DNA of 64,000 nt from Vitrella brassicaformis. Its lineage: Eukaryota; Sar; Vitrellaceae. The notes below the pieces were generated by a model. That model had not been told where the DNA came from, did no database searches, and saw only the letters and a program-made list of their open reading frames with translations. The DNA is taken from assembly GCA_001179505.1 (NCBI GenBank), contig CDMY01000312.1, forward strand, positions 39,874 through 103,873, given 5' to 3'. Each line of letters starts with the position of its first letter. Within the stretch, counting starts at the first letter, position 1. The position numbers and the translations under genes are program-made. Positions 35,401-46,430 of the stretch are shown piece after piece.

Positions 35401-35846
35401 CCGTCCGTCCGTCCGTCCGTCTGTCTGTCTGTCTGTCTGTCCAAGCGTACCAGGTGCAGTGGTGTCCTCCCGATTCGCTCCCTGGCTTCGATGGCTGCCC
35501 CGAGGGTGATGAACAGATGTGCCAGATCAGCCGAGCCCGCCTTGGCAGCCAAGTGCAGACACGTCTTGAGCGTCTGACAGACACATATATACAACCGCAC
35601 ACAAACAAAACAATACATATCTTCCTCGGCAAACGTGATTGTCGCTTCCCATCCCCCTTTGCATGTTGTCAGACTGACTTGATCAGTGGCTTGCATGTAG
35701 GGTGCGGGATCCTCTCTCTCGAAGCACCGCTGCACAGCTTCATATTGGCAAGTGGTCACGGAGTGAAAGAAGTCGTTGAAGGCGTCGGGCGAGGGCGGAC
35801 GGCCGCTGCCATGGGTAGAAGGGCGAGTGAACCGGTTGTCCATCAT
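26984..35846 (-). CDS. Very large ankyrin-repeat / coiled-coil / six-C2-domain protein
   Basis: One minus-strand gene with many short exons, spliced continuously from ATGATG at 35846 to TAA at 26984. N-terminal ankyrin repeats (35600-34700) include LKTCLHLAAKAGSADLAHLF, IGRTPLHL and LLAKGADVNARDLYGRTPLHY. A helical segment and long coiled coils follow (34350-32640; for example YRSLEQQLAALRKDNEGLQK). Then come a Pro-rich linker (32500-32300) and six C2 domains at about 32300-31900, 31560-30920, 30620-29990, 29690-29150, 28880-28480 and 27530-27010. The repeated signatures are SDPYCK-type and VWDSDxxxxDFLGE-type. C2-3 has lost key Asp residues (NAYCKM, VWASRLGSDAFLG), so it may not bind Ca2+. 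A 300-base gap lies in a Pro/Gln-rich linker before C2-6. A further 5' exon (about 35988-35916) ending at a GC donor may precede the ATG. The likely role is Ca2+-regulated membrane binding or traffic. Confidence 0.83.
27846..28145. other. Assembly gap (300 N)
   Basis: Unknown bases inside the Pro/Gln-rich linker of the C2 gene, between the fifth and sixth C2 domains. The flanks read QQPPQL and AQQPPQ in the same frame, so a repetitive Gln/Pro tract probably caused the gap. Confidence 0.99.
35362..35441. repeat. (CTGT)n/(CCGT)n compound microsatellite in an ankyrin-gene intron
   Basis: Alternating blocks of CTGT and CCGT units over about 80 bases, inside an intron of the ankyrin/C2 gene. Confidence 0.95.
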
Positions 35847-36205
35847 CTGACCAGTGACCACACAAGATACGAAGCGTTGTCAAGACATGTCAGTGGGCCT
35901 TTGTGTGCCTCTTGCCTTCGTCGCTTGTGTGTCAGAAGGTGGCGGCGCTGCGATGATGGGGGCCACGATGGGGGCCAGTCTGCATGCGACACCGTGACGG
36001 ACTCGGAGGACGTGTGTCAGAAAGGAAAGCGCAAATCGAGCATCTCTCCAAGGTGGTGAGAGTGCTGGCTCGTAAGGGCTCTTGCTTGCAGCGCTTTGCA
36101 ATGATTCCAAGTGCCGCCACTCGTGACCTCGATTTTGCTCGCTGACGCGGTGGCTGATCCCTATCTCCCTATTGTCCGGCTAGGCGCGACGGGTCCAGCT
36201 ATACC

Positions 36206-37119
36206 ATGCCACCCGTGGTGAAGCCCCAGCCGCCGAAGGTTGAATCCAGCCAACACGATGGGTGGCAGGAGAGAATCGATGAACGGCTCTCTCGGCTGGA
36301 GCTCAAGGTGGACTTCACCATGGACGCCCTCATCAAGTCGTTCAAAGAGCATCTTTTTCGCCACGATTGCCACATGGCGGAGAACAAACACGCCACTGAG
36401 AGCCTGAAGGAAGCCATGATCAAGAAGGCCAAGGAGGTGCGGGCGGAGATTGCTGGCGTGAAAGAGGCGCTGGGTGGCGTCCAGTCTGTGCAGGAGAGGC
36501 ATGCAAATCAGTTCAAGGGGGGCAAGAAGGTCCACGACGAGCTGAAAGCCGATGTCAGAGGGTTAAAGGCGCTCGTCGAGGAAGTCTCGTCAAGGCAGGC
36601 TGCAGAAGAGGATGCTCGGAGGAGAGACACTAGAAGGCCTTCTCCGCCTCCTGTGCCACCTCTCCCCATGTCCGCCATCGGGGAGCACACGACGCGAGAG
36701 AGAAAAGGGTCAGTCAAGCACCGACGCGGAGAGACACACTGGCATTGTCCGATGGACGTCTGTGTCTCCCTTGTCTGTCAACCAGTTCCGAAGCGCCTCC
36801 CTTCCCGTCCCTGCCTCCCGTCTGCCCCTCCCTGGCCCGCACACACCTGACGCAGAACCACTCATCCAATGTCAACACGTCGGCGCTAACAACATGGAGG
36901 GCTCTCACACCAAGGCCCGAGCGGGTGTCGGTGCTGCCAGCTCCGGCAGCCGTGAAGCATGGCGTTGATGCGGCGGGGAGAATCGTGATTGACGTGGTGG
37001 CAGCCCCGATGAGTGCCCGGGGGATAAACGAGGTGCAGAAAGCTCACGCATACTTAGCCCAAAGGTATCGCCGTGCGGTATCGGGCAGTGAGGCTGAGGG
37101 GGATTGTGTGTTCATGTGA
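36206..37119 (+). CDS. Hypothetical coiled-coil protein
   Basis: Two exons (36206-36708, 36786-37119) give 278 residues. Residues ~15-145 are strongly helical and charged with heptad-like leucines (RIDERLSRLELKVDFTMDAL ... VHDELKADVRGLKALVEEV). A Pro-rich segment follows (RRPSPPPVPPLP). The C-terminal 60 residues are less biased and end SEAEGDCVFM. No family was recognised. The gene diverges from the ankyrin/C2 gene, about 360 bases away. Confidence 0.75.
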
Positions 37120-37510
37120 GAGAGCTTATGTGCGTACGTATGTATTTGACGATTCATTCGCTTGCAAAGCGAATAGAAGAAGGTGATGAATGCTTTCTGT
37201 CTTGTTGCTTCATTGCCTGCAGCGGGTGGAGCCTGTGACTGATGCCTCGATAAGCTATACGCAGACACGACACTACCGAGTTGCATGTCTCATCGATTCG
37301 TTCATCTATCCATCGAGTCCGTAGCTAGTCCTGTCTGGCTTCCCTCTCATCGCCAGCCATGCTAGATGACTTCGTCATTCATATGTGTCTAGCATCCATC
37401 GGCCTCCTCTCACAAAGACATCTGGCAACGACCGGGTAATGGGGATTCCCTTCGATCGAGAAATGCCCCCCAGTGTTTTCGACACTCTTACATATGGCCT
37501 CTTCCTCCCC
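37120..37510. other. Short intergenic between convergent genes
   Basis: No feature seen beyond probable 3' UTRs. Confidence 0.7.
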
Positions 37511-39852
37511 CTAGTCGCGTCGGAATATCAAGGTGAAGTGAGGGCAGAAGTCATGTGGCCCCATCCTGCCATATTTGTCTCGGTCGATGGCCACCAGCAT
37601 CAACAGCGCGAAGTAGCTGATGGGCGATAGCCAGTTCATAACCAAGGCGCACACAAATCCCCACAGCCGCCTCCTCACCGCAGTGGGCTCCTTCTCGCTC
37701 GACAGTAAGGGCAGGTTCGTCACGCGAACTAGAAACTGAAGACAGGGAGACAGAGGCCTTTGTCTGTGAGCCATCTGTTTTCTGCACCAGAAAGAGGCCG
37801 CACTCGAGAGTGGCCTCGATTGCGATGAGGACGAGCATGCCACCGAGCCTCTCGGCTAACCGCTGGGCCGATGGGTGCAACACGTGGTCGAAGGCCAAAT
37901 GTGAGAGGTTTGTGAAGACCAATGTCGTGAACTCGGCCAAAGTGTAGACGTGCACCTGCTGAGAGAAGGAGATAGACACATAGAGACACGACATAGACAA
38001 CGCCGGTGTACGCGCCTTCTTCTTTGTTACGTCGCTGATGCATCTGAGTATGCGTGGCGACGCGTGGTGGGCCACAAAAGTCGTCTGGACGTCCAGGAAG
38101 GTGCTCAGAGACCGCAGGGACGACCGGCTGAAGGCGGTGCGAAAGCGGTCCACAGACGTGAAGCTGATCATGGTCGACAGGCTGCTCGTCGGCCGGGCCA
38201 GGCGCCTCTCTCGCTTGTCTGCTGTCGCATCATTGCCTTTTGGCGTTGTAACCCCACGCGACTGCCGCTTGGGGGCGTCGATGCTGTCGAACTCGTTGCA
38301 TTGGTCTGGTGGGCGCTTGCCTGTGTTGTCAGTGTGCCAGTAGGGTCCAATCGTCTGCATCAGTCGTCTGCGCGCAGCCATGCCCAGAATGGCACCTGAC
38401 AGACACAAGGGCCGCCGCAATGTGTCGCTCTTTGTGTCGGTGCGCTCTTGGCCGCTAACTGAAAGGGATTGCCATGTCTGAGAGACACACATCGGCAGAT
38501 TACAGTACTAATCATGGTCTCGTACATTCCCATTCAGTTTTCTCTTCACCTGTGAAGAAGTCGAAGAGGCCAAAGATGAGGGAGTTGAGCATCTGCACTT
38601 GCAGTGTGTCCATTTTGGCTTGCAGCATCCGGGGCAGCAACTACGTGAACCAAATACGCACAGACGATGAACGAGGCAGCGAACGAGACGGGCAGCATGG
38701 CATGCATGCGAGACCAGGTAGGCGAGAGATACAAAGGAGAGGCCGGGGACAAAATGCAAAAGCGGCCCATCCTGCAATTTGTAAACAGAGAGAGACACCA
38801 TGCGTTTGCTGGCTGGCTTCTTGCTCGCTCACTACTGACTTTCACTGATCGTGCGGTGGCCGTCACGAGTGCCACAAGGGGCCAACCCGCCATGAGGGTC
38901 ATCATCGCCACGCGGGTCCTCTCCCCGTCGGTTGTCGCAACTATCGCCAGAGGCAGGAAGTTGACACTCCACACCAGTCCTACACTGCAGCAGATCGCCC
39001 AGATGAAGGTCATTTGGAGGGCGTACACCCGTTTCCGTCTCACGGTCTTCATGTCCCTGCCACAGCTGCGGAAGAACAGGTAAGGGGTGATGAACAGGTA
39101 GAAGGGCACCGACGGGTACAGAAACACGGCGTGCTGCACCAGAGCCGACCATCCTGCGTGGTGGGCGATGCTGCATCCGAGAGAGGTATAGAAAATGGGC
39201 AGGAAGTACACCCAGGTCTTCCGGAACCGTCGCCACGACGCGCGCAGATCGCTCTCCACCATCATGGTGAGACACCCGATGTTGCCAAAGGTGATCAAAA
39301 GCCGCCGAATGACGTCCAGGATGGCCCACGGCACCGTCACAGCTCGGTCCTCACAGGCCCGCCAGTAGCCCACATACACGGCCGCCCCGACAGCACCAAT
39401 CACGGCTGCGAAGCCCAGCTGCCGCAAGATAACACGGGCAGCCTCCTCATCGTGCGGGAGAAGGGCTCGGGGGTGAACCGGGCCACCAGCACCTCCACGT
39501 CCCCCCTCCGCTCATAGCATATCGTGGTCTCGAACTCCTGATATGACGCGTGGGGGTAGCCGGCGGCCTCCCGAAACTCCGCCACCTGCGCGATGAGTGC
39601 CTTCTCCTCTGCCAACATTGCCCTCTGACGCCTGCCGGTCTGGTGCACCTCTTCGTCTCCCACGTCATCGCAGCTGATCTCTGCGCACTGCCCCACAGCC
39701 TCGATGGTGTACTGCTGCTGCTGGCCTCTGCTTTTGCTGCTCTTGCTCTCCTCTTGGGGCTGTGATTCTGCGGCTGTGACGACGTCGTTGGCCGGTGGCG
39801 ATGACGGCGGCAGTTCCCCAATCTCCACCGCGACTTGCTTCTCCGTCGTCAT
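37511..39852 (-). CDS. Polytopic membrane protein of unknown function
   Basis: Five exons (39852-39493, 39445-38840, 38640-38550, 38395-37788, 37735-37511) give 629 residues with all phases consistent. The first ~120 residues are soluble and acidic/Gln-rich (MTTEKQVAVEIGELPPSSPP). At least eight hydrophobic segments follow, including FAAVIGAVGAAVYVGYW, VYFLPIFYTSLGCSIAHHAG, FYLFITPYLFF, FIWAICCSVGLVW, VAMMTLMAGWPLVALVTA, GGMLVLIAIEATLECGLFL and ISYFALLMLVAID. A long basic loop (KRQSRGVTTPKGNDATADKR) lies between the fifth and later segments. Intron 1 is only 47 nt and its acceptor is inferred from frame. No transporter or receptor family was recognised. Confidence 0.75.
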
Positions 39853-39994
39853 CGGAGGGAAGGGAGAAATTGAACGTTGGGCAAACGGTCGGGGTGCAAG
39901 CTCAGATCTCTTGAGCGTGATGAATGCCCTACAATGTCCGCCCGGCCCAGTGAATCTCACCTTGATCTGATCTGATCTCTCTGATCTTCCCTCC

Positions 39995-42798
39995 ATGAGT
40001 GCCGCGCTTGCTGCCCCTCCGCCTTTATCGCAGGAGCCGCCGACAGCTCAGCAGCCCTTTGTATCGCTGCCTTCCCATCCCCCTCCCCAGCAAACTTCCG
40101 AGTCACCCAACAGCTTGCTGCTGCCGCGCTATCAGTGTGACGATGAGATCTCCTCGACGCACGTGAGGTTTAAGGGTGCCGTGTCAGCCATCACTTGTAC
40201 GAGCGCACGCACACAGGACACCGACATGTGCATGTGAGCGTAGCGGTCAAAGATCTTGTGCTTGCTGCGCTGCACGTGTGTGTGCAGGTACAGACCACTA
40301 TGTGGTGACGGGCGACATGGCGGGAGTCATCTGCCTCTGGTGTGTGGTGTGAAGGGGAATGGACGCACTCTCACCTGCAAGCACAACACTCATCTCTCTC
40401 TCCTGTCTGCAGGCTGACCACGACTGTCTCATCTGATGGCGCCCTCCCTGCTGGCTCACTGGGGTCCTCCCCCATCCGCCCGTTCAAGCAGCTGCTCCCC
40501 CCTCACGCCTACCCCATCACACAACTGGCCGCCACGTCCGACCAGATGTACCTGGTGTCCCTCGACCAGTCGGGCCTCATGCGCACCACCGCGCTGCCGG
40601 CGCCGGATGAGGAGCAGCAGATGGACGATGGTGGTGGTGGCAATGGCGAGAACGAGTGGGACAGGCCTCCGCCGCTGGCTGAGAGGGCGACTGAGGGGTT
40701 CTGCATGTGCATGGCCGATGACGACCGATCGGTGGTGATAAGGGAGGGAGGGCGGGAAATAGATAGACGTGGGTGTACTCCCTGCCTGATGCGCATACAC
40801 TTGTCCGTCCGTGTGTGTACGTGACGTCATTGCGTCAGATCCTCGGCGGCTACCTGGGGGAGCTGACGGTGTATCCCATCGAGAAGGGCGACCAAAGGCT
40901 GAAGGTCTCCGGTGAGTGAGTGAATGGACGACAGACACAGGCCAGGCCGCCCCGCCACCAGCATCAACCAACAGTGGCGACGCGCTTGTGTGTGTTGTGT
41001 TGGCTGTGCCTGATGCATTTCGTCAGTCCCTCTGCGGACGGGCATGATCACGTGTTTGTCCACAAGCTTCGAAAAGCGCAAGAGGCAGCAGGAAGTGGTC
41101 GCCAACACCAGGGTGAGGAAATGGACCCAAGCAATACGCACAAACATCCCCATGAGCTCTCGTGTGTATGTCTGTGTGTCCTGCCCTGTCAGAGGTTCGA
41201 GTCAAGTGAGCAGACAGAAGACACTGCCAACCAACCGCACAGAGAGCCCAGCCAGCCCACTCACTGATGTATGTGCATTCTTCTCGTGTGTTCGGTCCAG
41301 TGGTCGCTTATGGCAGCGAAGAGGGCCTGGTGAGTGAGTTGATCATGAAACGACGAAAGAGGCCAAAGAAAGAAGGCCGGCCACTTGTGTCTGCCTGCGT
41401 CCCGTCGAACAGATCGGCCTTCTGCGCCTCATGACGCACCGTGACGGCACGCCATACCAGTACACCCCTCTATGCGACCCACAGAAACGTAAGTAAGAAT
41501 GGCTCCTGCAACCAACCCACAACCCATGAATGGCGCTATCTGCCCGCCCACATGTGTGGCATCTGTGCAGCCTTCCATCATCCGATTCGTTCCGTATCGC
41601 TGTTTAAGGCCCATCCGGCGGCTGGGGGGGCCCGGCACATGCTGGCGGCGAGCGACAGCGAGTACGCTGTCTTCCGTCTCGACACGAGGAGGCCCGCACC
41701 GGGGGTGGCCGTCGCCGCTGCGTACGACATCAGGCAGGTAGGCAACTAACTTCCCGGACCAGACAGACACCCACACCCCGACGGATGCGTGTATGTGTCT
41801 GTGTATGTGTCTGTGTATGTATGTGTAGGTGTCTCTGACCAATGTGTCTCACGGCTGGGTGACGCAGCTGCAAATCCACCCGACGCTGCCGGGCCTGGCA
41901 TTCGTGACGGCGAGCACTGATGGCCTGGTGGGCTGGGAACCGCGGAGAGAGGGGGCAGTGAGTGAGCTCGTAGAGGCAGGCAGACACTTCGTGTGAGTGA
42001 GTGTGCAGGTGCGTGTGTGGCGTCGGCTGGACAACCGGTCGAGTCGATATGAGGGAGAGGTGCTCGGGAGGGGCAACAACGCAGCCTGGCATCCAACAGG
42101 TACCTACCGACACCACACGCTGCACTGTGGGCTCACTACCTGCCCACCCACCCACCTCTGTCGGGTATCTATCTTACCTTACCTGCAGGCATGTTCATCG
42201 CCGTGTCTGACGACGTGAGCGCGCCGCACGGCCCATACACACATGCGGTCTCCCTGGTCAGACTGTATGGGCAGGACGGTAAGTGCGCCACACCACACAC
42301 ACACGCCCACCACACACCGTGTCGTGTTCTCGCTTCACGTACCTGCCTGTCTGGCTGTCTGTCCTGCCCGCATTCCATTCAGGTGTGAGCGCGACGTTTA
42401 TCGACTCCCGTGCCGAGCAGGAGGCCAGGGAGCGGCAGCAGGCTGAGATGATGGCCGCGCAGCAGAGGGCTGAGGAGGAGGATCAGGAGGAGGGCGAGGA
42501 TGTGGACCTCGACGAAGAGGGAGAGGGAGAGGGAGAGGGGGAGGCTGCTGAAGTGGAAGATCAGGAGAATGGCGAGATGGCGGGTGGTGATGAGGAGGGA
42601 CACACACACATGCAGGCCGACAACGAAGGTGAGGGTGATGGTGGGGGTGAGGGTGGCGATGCAGAGGGCCTCTTCGACGACGAGCTGGAGGAGGGGGCGG
42701 GGGCGGGGGCGGCGATGGACAAAAAAGGCAAGGAGGGGTATCATGATGACCACCATAGTCACGAGCAGTGGCAGGACGCACAGATGACGATGGACTGA
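39995..42798 (+). CDS. WD40-repeat protein with acidic C-terminal tail
   Basis: Thirteen exons (39995-40196, 40288-40339, 40413-40734, 40839-40911, 41027-41112, 41193-41205, 41301-41329, 41413-41488, 41571-41737, 41829-41957, 42009-42099, 42189-42278, 42383-42798) give 581 residues. WD-like blades are seen: VRFKGAVSAITCT followed by HYVVTGDMAGVICLW; VTQLQIHPTLPGLAFVTAS followed by DGLVGWEP; NNAAWHPTGMFIAVSDD. The last exon is a Glu/Gly/Asp-rich acidic tail with a HxHH cluster near the end. WD40 proteins scaffold complexes; the specific partner is unknown. Exon 6 is only 13 nt. It starts about 143 bases from the divergent membrane-protein gene. Confidence 0.85.
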
Positions 42799-43281
42799 CT
42801 GACTGACTGGATCACGGCTAAGGGCGGGCGGAGTCGCAGTTGTTAGTGCTTCTGATGGTGCGTTAAAGGTACCGCGCGGTAGACACCGTACGTGTGTGCC
42901 AGTGACGTCCTGCTCGAGGGAGGCTCTAACAAGTGTGACCCCGCAAACGCCCTCTCTGCAATTGTTGCGTTGAATACTAGATGTGACGATGAGCGAATGG
43001 GGGTGGCCGGAGTGGTCCTCAGCAACTAATGGTGACAAATTTGACACGAGAACCCAACGAAGCGAGTCAGTCAGTGGTCAGCATCACGGACATAGACATC
43101 ACACTCATGCAGACTATACCACAAGGACACACACACACACACACATCCATCCATCCATGTCGTCGGCTGGCTGACCCGCAGGCTGCGGCTAAGTCGATAG
43201 AAGAGCGCCTTGTCTGCTGACAGACCGGCGCGGCGAAAGTGTCTCAACAACCAAGGTATGCCCCTCCTCCTAACCACCCCG
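42799..43281. other. Intergenic between convergent genes
   Basis: No exon supported. Contains a short (CA)n and (TCCA)n tract near 43126-43155. Confidence 0.7.
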
Positions 43282-45113
43282 CTAAGCCGAGTGCCGGGAC
43301 TGGCCGCCCCCACTCTGCCGCTGGTCTCTCTCATCGTCCGTACGACTCTTACCATCCCTCGGTGGTCTGTTCCTCTTGGCCCCTCCCCGCTGCCCCCTCT
43401 CCCTTTGTGTCGCTCCTTCATGCTGGCTGCATGGCGAGGCCTTCCTCCTCCGACCATCGGCCGAACCATCTTCTCTTCCGGGCGGCTTCCTGTGTGGGGC
43501 GTTAAGGATGCGGCGCGACCGAATCGACGACAGCGGCCGACTCGCCTGGGGTGGGACCTGCTGCTGCTGGTGCTGGTGGCCGTCAGTATCGCTGAGACAC
43601 ACGCTTGCCGCCTCCTCCTGCTCGACGGGCGGCCGTGTGGTGCTGCTCGTCGCCACATACACCGCACGATGCTCTCCCTTGGCCCCACCGGCGCCCCTTC
43701 TCTCTGTGAGGCCTCGCGGGTCGGCCGTGCAGCCGCTGGTTGGGTGTGTGTGGGGGGGGAGGGAGACGGGAGGGGCTGGCCGATATACCGGGGGCGAGTG
43801 ATGATGCGGCGGCATGGGGGGAGGCAGCAAAGGGGGAGGGGGCGGGGGTAGGGCATCACTCTCGGCATAGTGGGGGTCGAGGAAGCCTCCCATCCGCAGC
43901 GATGTGCCGAGAGCCGCACCCAGGGCCCCCGCATGGGCGATGGCCGAGGCCGAATCACAGTGCGATGGACGGCTGACCGGTGGGGGGACTGTGGCTGGGA
44001 CGCATCGCATCGGCTGAGAAGCCATGCTCCAATCTCCACACATGGATGGCCCGTCTTCCCACGCCGCAGAAGGGGCGAAGAACGCGCCATTGTCCTGGTG
44101 CACCCAGCCCTGCTGCAGCTGCACCGACCGCAGTCGTGTTGGTGGCGGCCCACAGAGAGGGGGCGGTGGTGGTGGTGGTGGGGGCGGCACTGGCTGCCGC
44201 ATCGGGGGAGGCGATGGCCTTCTCCCCTTCTGCTGCCCTTCCCACCTCCTCGGCCGTATCCTCGCACCCTGACGCGGCGCTGGGCCAGGTGCCTCTGTCT
44301 CCCTCTCACTGTGCAGCGACGCCGAGCGCACGAGCATGGGGAGGGCGGCCTGCTCTGTCGTGGACGGATTGGGGCACAGCAGCACGTCCACATTCGAGTT
44401 GACGGAGAGGGTGCGGTGCCAGTCGAGGTAGAGGTAGGGGCGAGAAGGGGGGGCGGTGGGTGGCGAGAGGGGCTGGATCTCGCACAGGACGCCCTCGTGG
44501 ATGCGTGTGACGATACTGCAAAAGACAGGCAGGCAGGCAGGCAGGTTTGTGGTGAGTGAGTGAGCTGCCGTCCGTGGCATTCATTGATATTCCTGCCTTT
44601 GTCTCCCACCCTTTGGTGGCGCTTGCGCGATTCTTGAGGCTGACATGCTTCTTGACGCTGTCGAGTGGCGGTGGAGGGTACAAACTGCACATACAAACGA
44701 CAAAGCCGGTCATTGTTTGTACCATCCATCCAGGTGCCAAAAGATGTACCTCTCGAGCAGCGTCCGCAGCTCCACGCTGACGCATTCGTCATCGCCTTCG
44801 CCATCCCCCTGCTGCTGCTCTGCCTGGCCGTGGTTGCCATCTGATGTAGCCCCTAATGTCCCCGGCGGCAGCCGACTTGGCGGCAGCGGGAGACCTGCGG
44901 CACAGGCGGATCGAGAGAAATGGCTTCACCCCCATGGCCACACTCAGTGTGCTCCTCACCTAGCCTTCGTGCCAGAAAGCAATACAGGCGATTCCTGCAA
45001 ACACACACGCCAGGCAGCCCCTTCGCTGCTGACAACGCCCTCTTGTGTTTTGTCCTTTTGTTCACTCACCATAGGCGGAGGATAGCCTCTTCTCGTGGAC
45101 TCAGAGACCCCAT
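43282..45113 (-). CDS. Hypothetical proline-rich protein
   Basis: Five exons (45113-45070, 44994-44960, 44894-44750, 44684-44610, 44515-43282) give 510 residues. The first ~110 are ordered-looking (LSPREEAILRLWNRLYCFLA; ELRTLLERLYPPPPLDSVKK). Next comes IVTRIHEGVLCEIQPL and YLYLDWHRTLSVNSNVDVLL, which could be a small domain. The remaining ~350 residues are low complexity with Pro runs, Gln runs and basic Arg/Gly stretches. Not recognised. An upstream in-frame extension exists; the ATG at 45113 was chosen because coding signal weakens before it. Confidence 0.72.
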
Positions 45114-45289
45114 CAAAGCGGTGGTATCGCTGTCGCCCTCAGGGCTCGATGACGAAGCCGCACAAACTGGAAGCTGATCAGGGGACTCAGAAGAAGACGA
45201 CTCACAAACACTCCCACAGTTTCTGAGTGGAATGAAGAGCCAAGAGCGCCATGTTTCGTGAATGTGTGCATTCCCAGTGTCTGTCGGCT

Positions 45290-46018
45290 TTACTTGATGA
45301 GTCCAGTGCTGCACGCAGGGCAGAATGCAATGGTGCCATGGCGCAGCGTCACGGGCTTCCACTTGCGCCGGCACAGCACGTTGCAGCACACACGGTACCC
45401 CCTCCCCCCACTCCCCCCACTCCCCCCTGGCCCCCTGCCCTCCCCAGCACAGTGATCACTGCTCGCGGCCTCTGCTGCTGGTGCTGGTGCTGCTGCTGCT
45501 GCTGCTGCTGCTTGGCTACACAGCCACCGGCGATATGTGGATGTGCCGCTCATGCGAGGAGGGGTGGAGGGCCCGCTGACGGCCTCCTCCTCCCCTGGCT
45601 GACGGTGGTTTCCCTGCTGCTCGCGTGGCTTCTTGCCGCGACACGCCGGGCAGCGGTATGGCTTCCCAAATCGCACCAAATCGGCCACATCGAAGTCCCG
45701 ATCGTCCTCAGGCGGGATGCAACGACATGCCGTGCACGCCAAGGTCTCCAGAAACACCAACCTCAGCCCGCCCTCCACACTGGCCACGATTGCAGGGTGG
45801 CCGCCCACGTCCAGCCGCAGGCCGGGCTGCAGCGGGAGGCTGACGCCGCCACCTGTGCCCATCAGGCCGTTGCGGGCGGTGCCGTTGACGCTCACCTTTC
45901 CCTGGCGGCTGCTGCTGCTGCTGCAATGACGGCCGGACTCCTCTCGGCTGACCGGCGGATGGCACATGTTTGTGGAAGGCGCGTTGATGGCTGCTGGGTC
46001 GTCAGCTGATGGCTCCAT
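45290..46018 (-). CDS. Hypothetical cysteine-rich (zinc-knuckle-like) protein
   Basis: An intronless frame of 242 residues. It contains SVNGTARNGLMGTGGGVSLP, then LRLDVGGHPAIVASVEGGL, then a Cys cluster (CTACRC ... YRCPACRGKK), a poly-Ala/Gly low-complexity region, and a second Cys cluster (CCNVLCRRKW ... FCPACSTGLIK). The paired CxxC motifs suggest zinc binding. The family is not recognised. The ATG at 46018 is the first in frame. Confidence 0.68.
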   Translation of the reverse strand: MEPSADDPAAINAPSTNMCHPPVSREESGRHCSSSSSRQGKVSVNGTARNGLMGTGGGVSLPLQPGLRLDVGGHPAIVASVEGGLRLVFLETLACTACRCIPPEDDRDFDVADLVRFGKPYRCPACRGKKPREQQGNHRQPGEEEAVSGPSTPPRMSGTSTYRRWLCSQAAAAAAAAPAPAAEAASSDHCAGEGRGPGGSGGSGGRGYRVCCNVLCRRKWKPVTLRHGTIAFCPACSTGLIK

Positions 46019-46430
46019 TAGGTTGCGGGGAGGGATGGGGAGGTATTGGGATGGCTGGGATGGGCATACACCATGATGGAACAACTCTCCTTCCTTCAGA
46101 TGACGGCTGAACTGTTACACATGAGATGAAAGGATAAAAGCCACAATTGATGCATGCCGTTGAAGGATGGATGGATGCCGAGGGAGAGAACTTGCTCGAC
46201 CGCTCTTGATGCCTCGATTCGATGAGTATAGCTCTATCGCCGATGCACTATGGACTCCACGACAGACGCCTCGCCATCACCATGTCACCAGTCGTCTCTT
46301 GGAAACCGTCTTGCGATGTGGCTGCCCTCCCTCCGGCTGCATTCCTCGCTGCATTCAACGCTGCGCATTCCTGATTGTTTACAGATCACCCCTGGAGCTC
46401 GCGCGGCAAAGATCTTGGCTCTTGACCGCC
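46019..46430. other. Intergenic/5' region of the next gene
   Basis: The frame of the downstream gene is open upstream of its chosen ATG to about 46167, so a longer N-terminus is possible. Nothing else seen. Confidence 0.55.

Noticed and set aside
33785-35509. Long plus-strand open frame of 574 codons
   Set aside because: It mirrors the minus-strand ankyrin and coiled-coil exons, runs through their introns and microsatellites and has no recognisable domain.
43210-44559. Plus-strand open frames opposite the proline-rich gene
   Set aside because: They are antisense shadows of a GC-rich, proline-rich exon; splice signals and phase support the minus strand.
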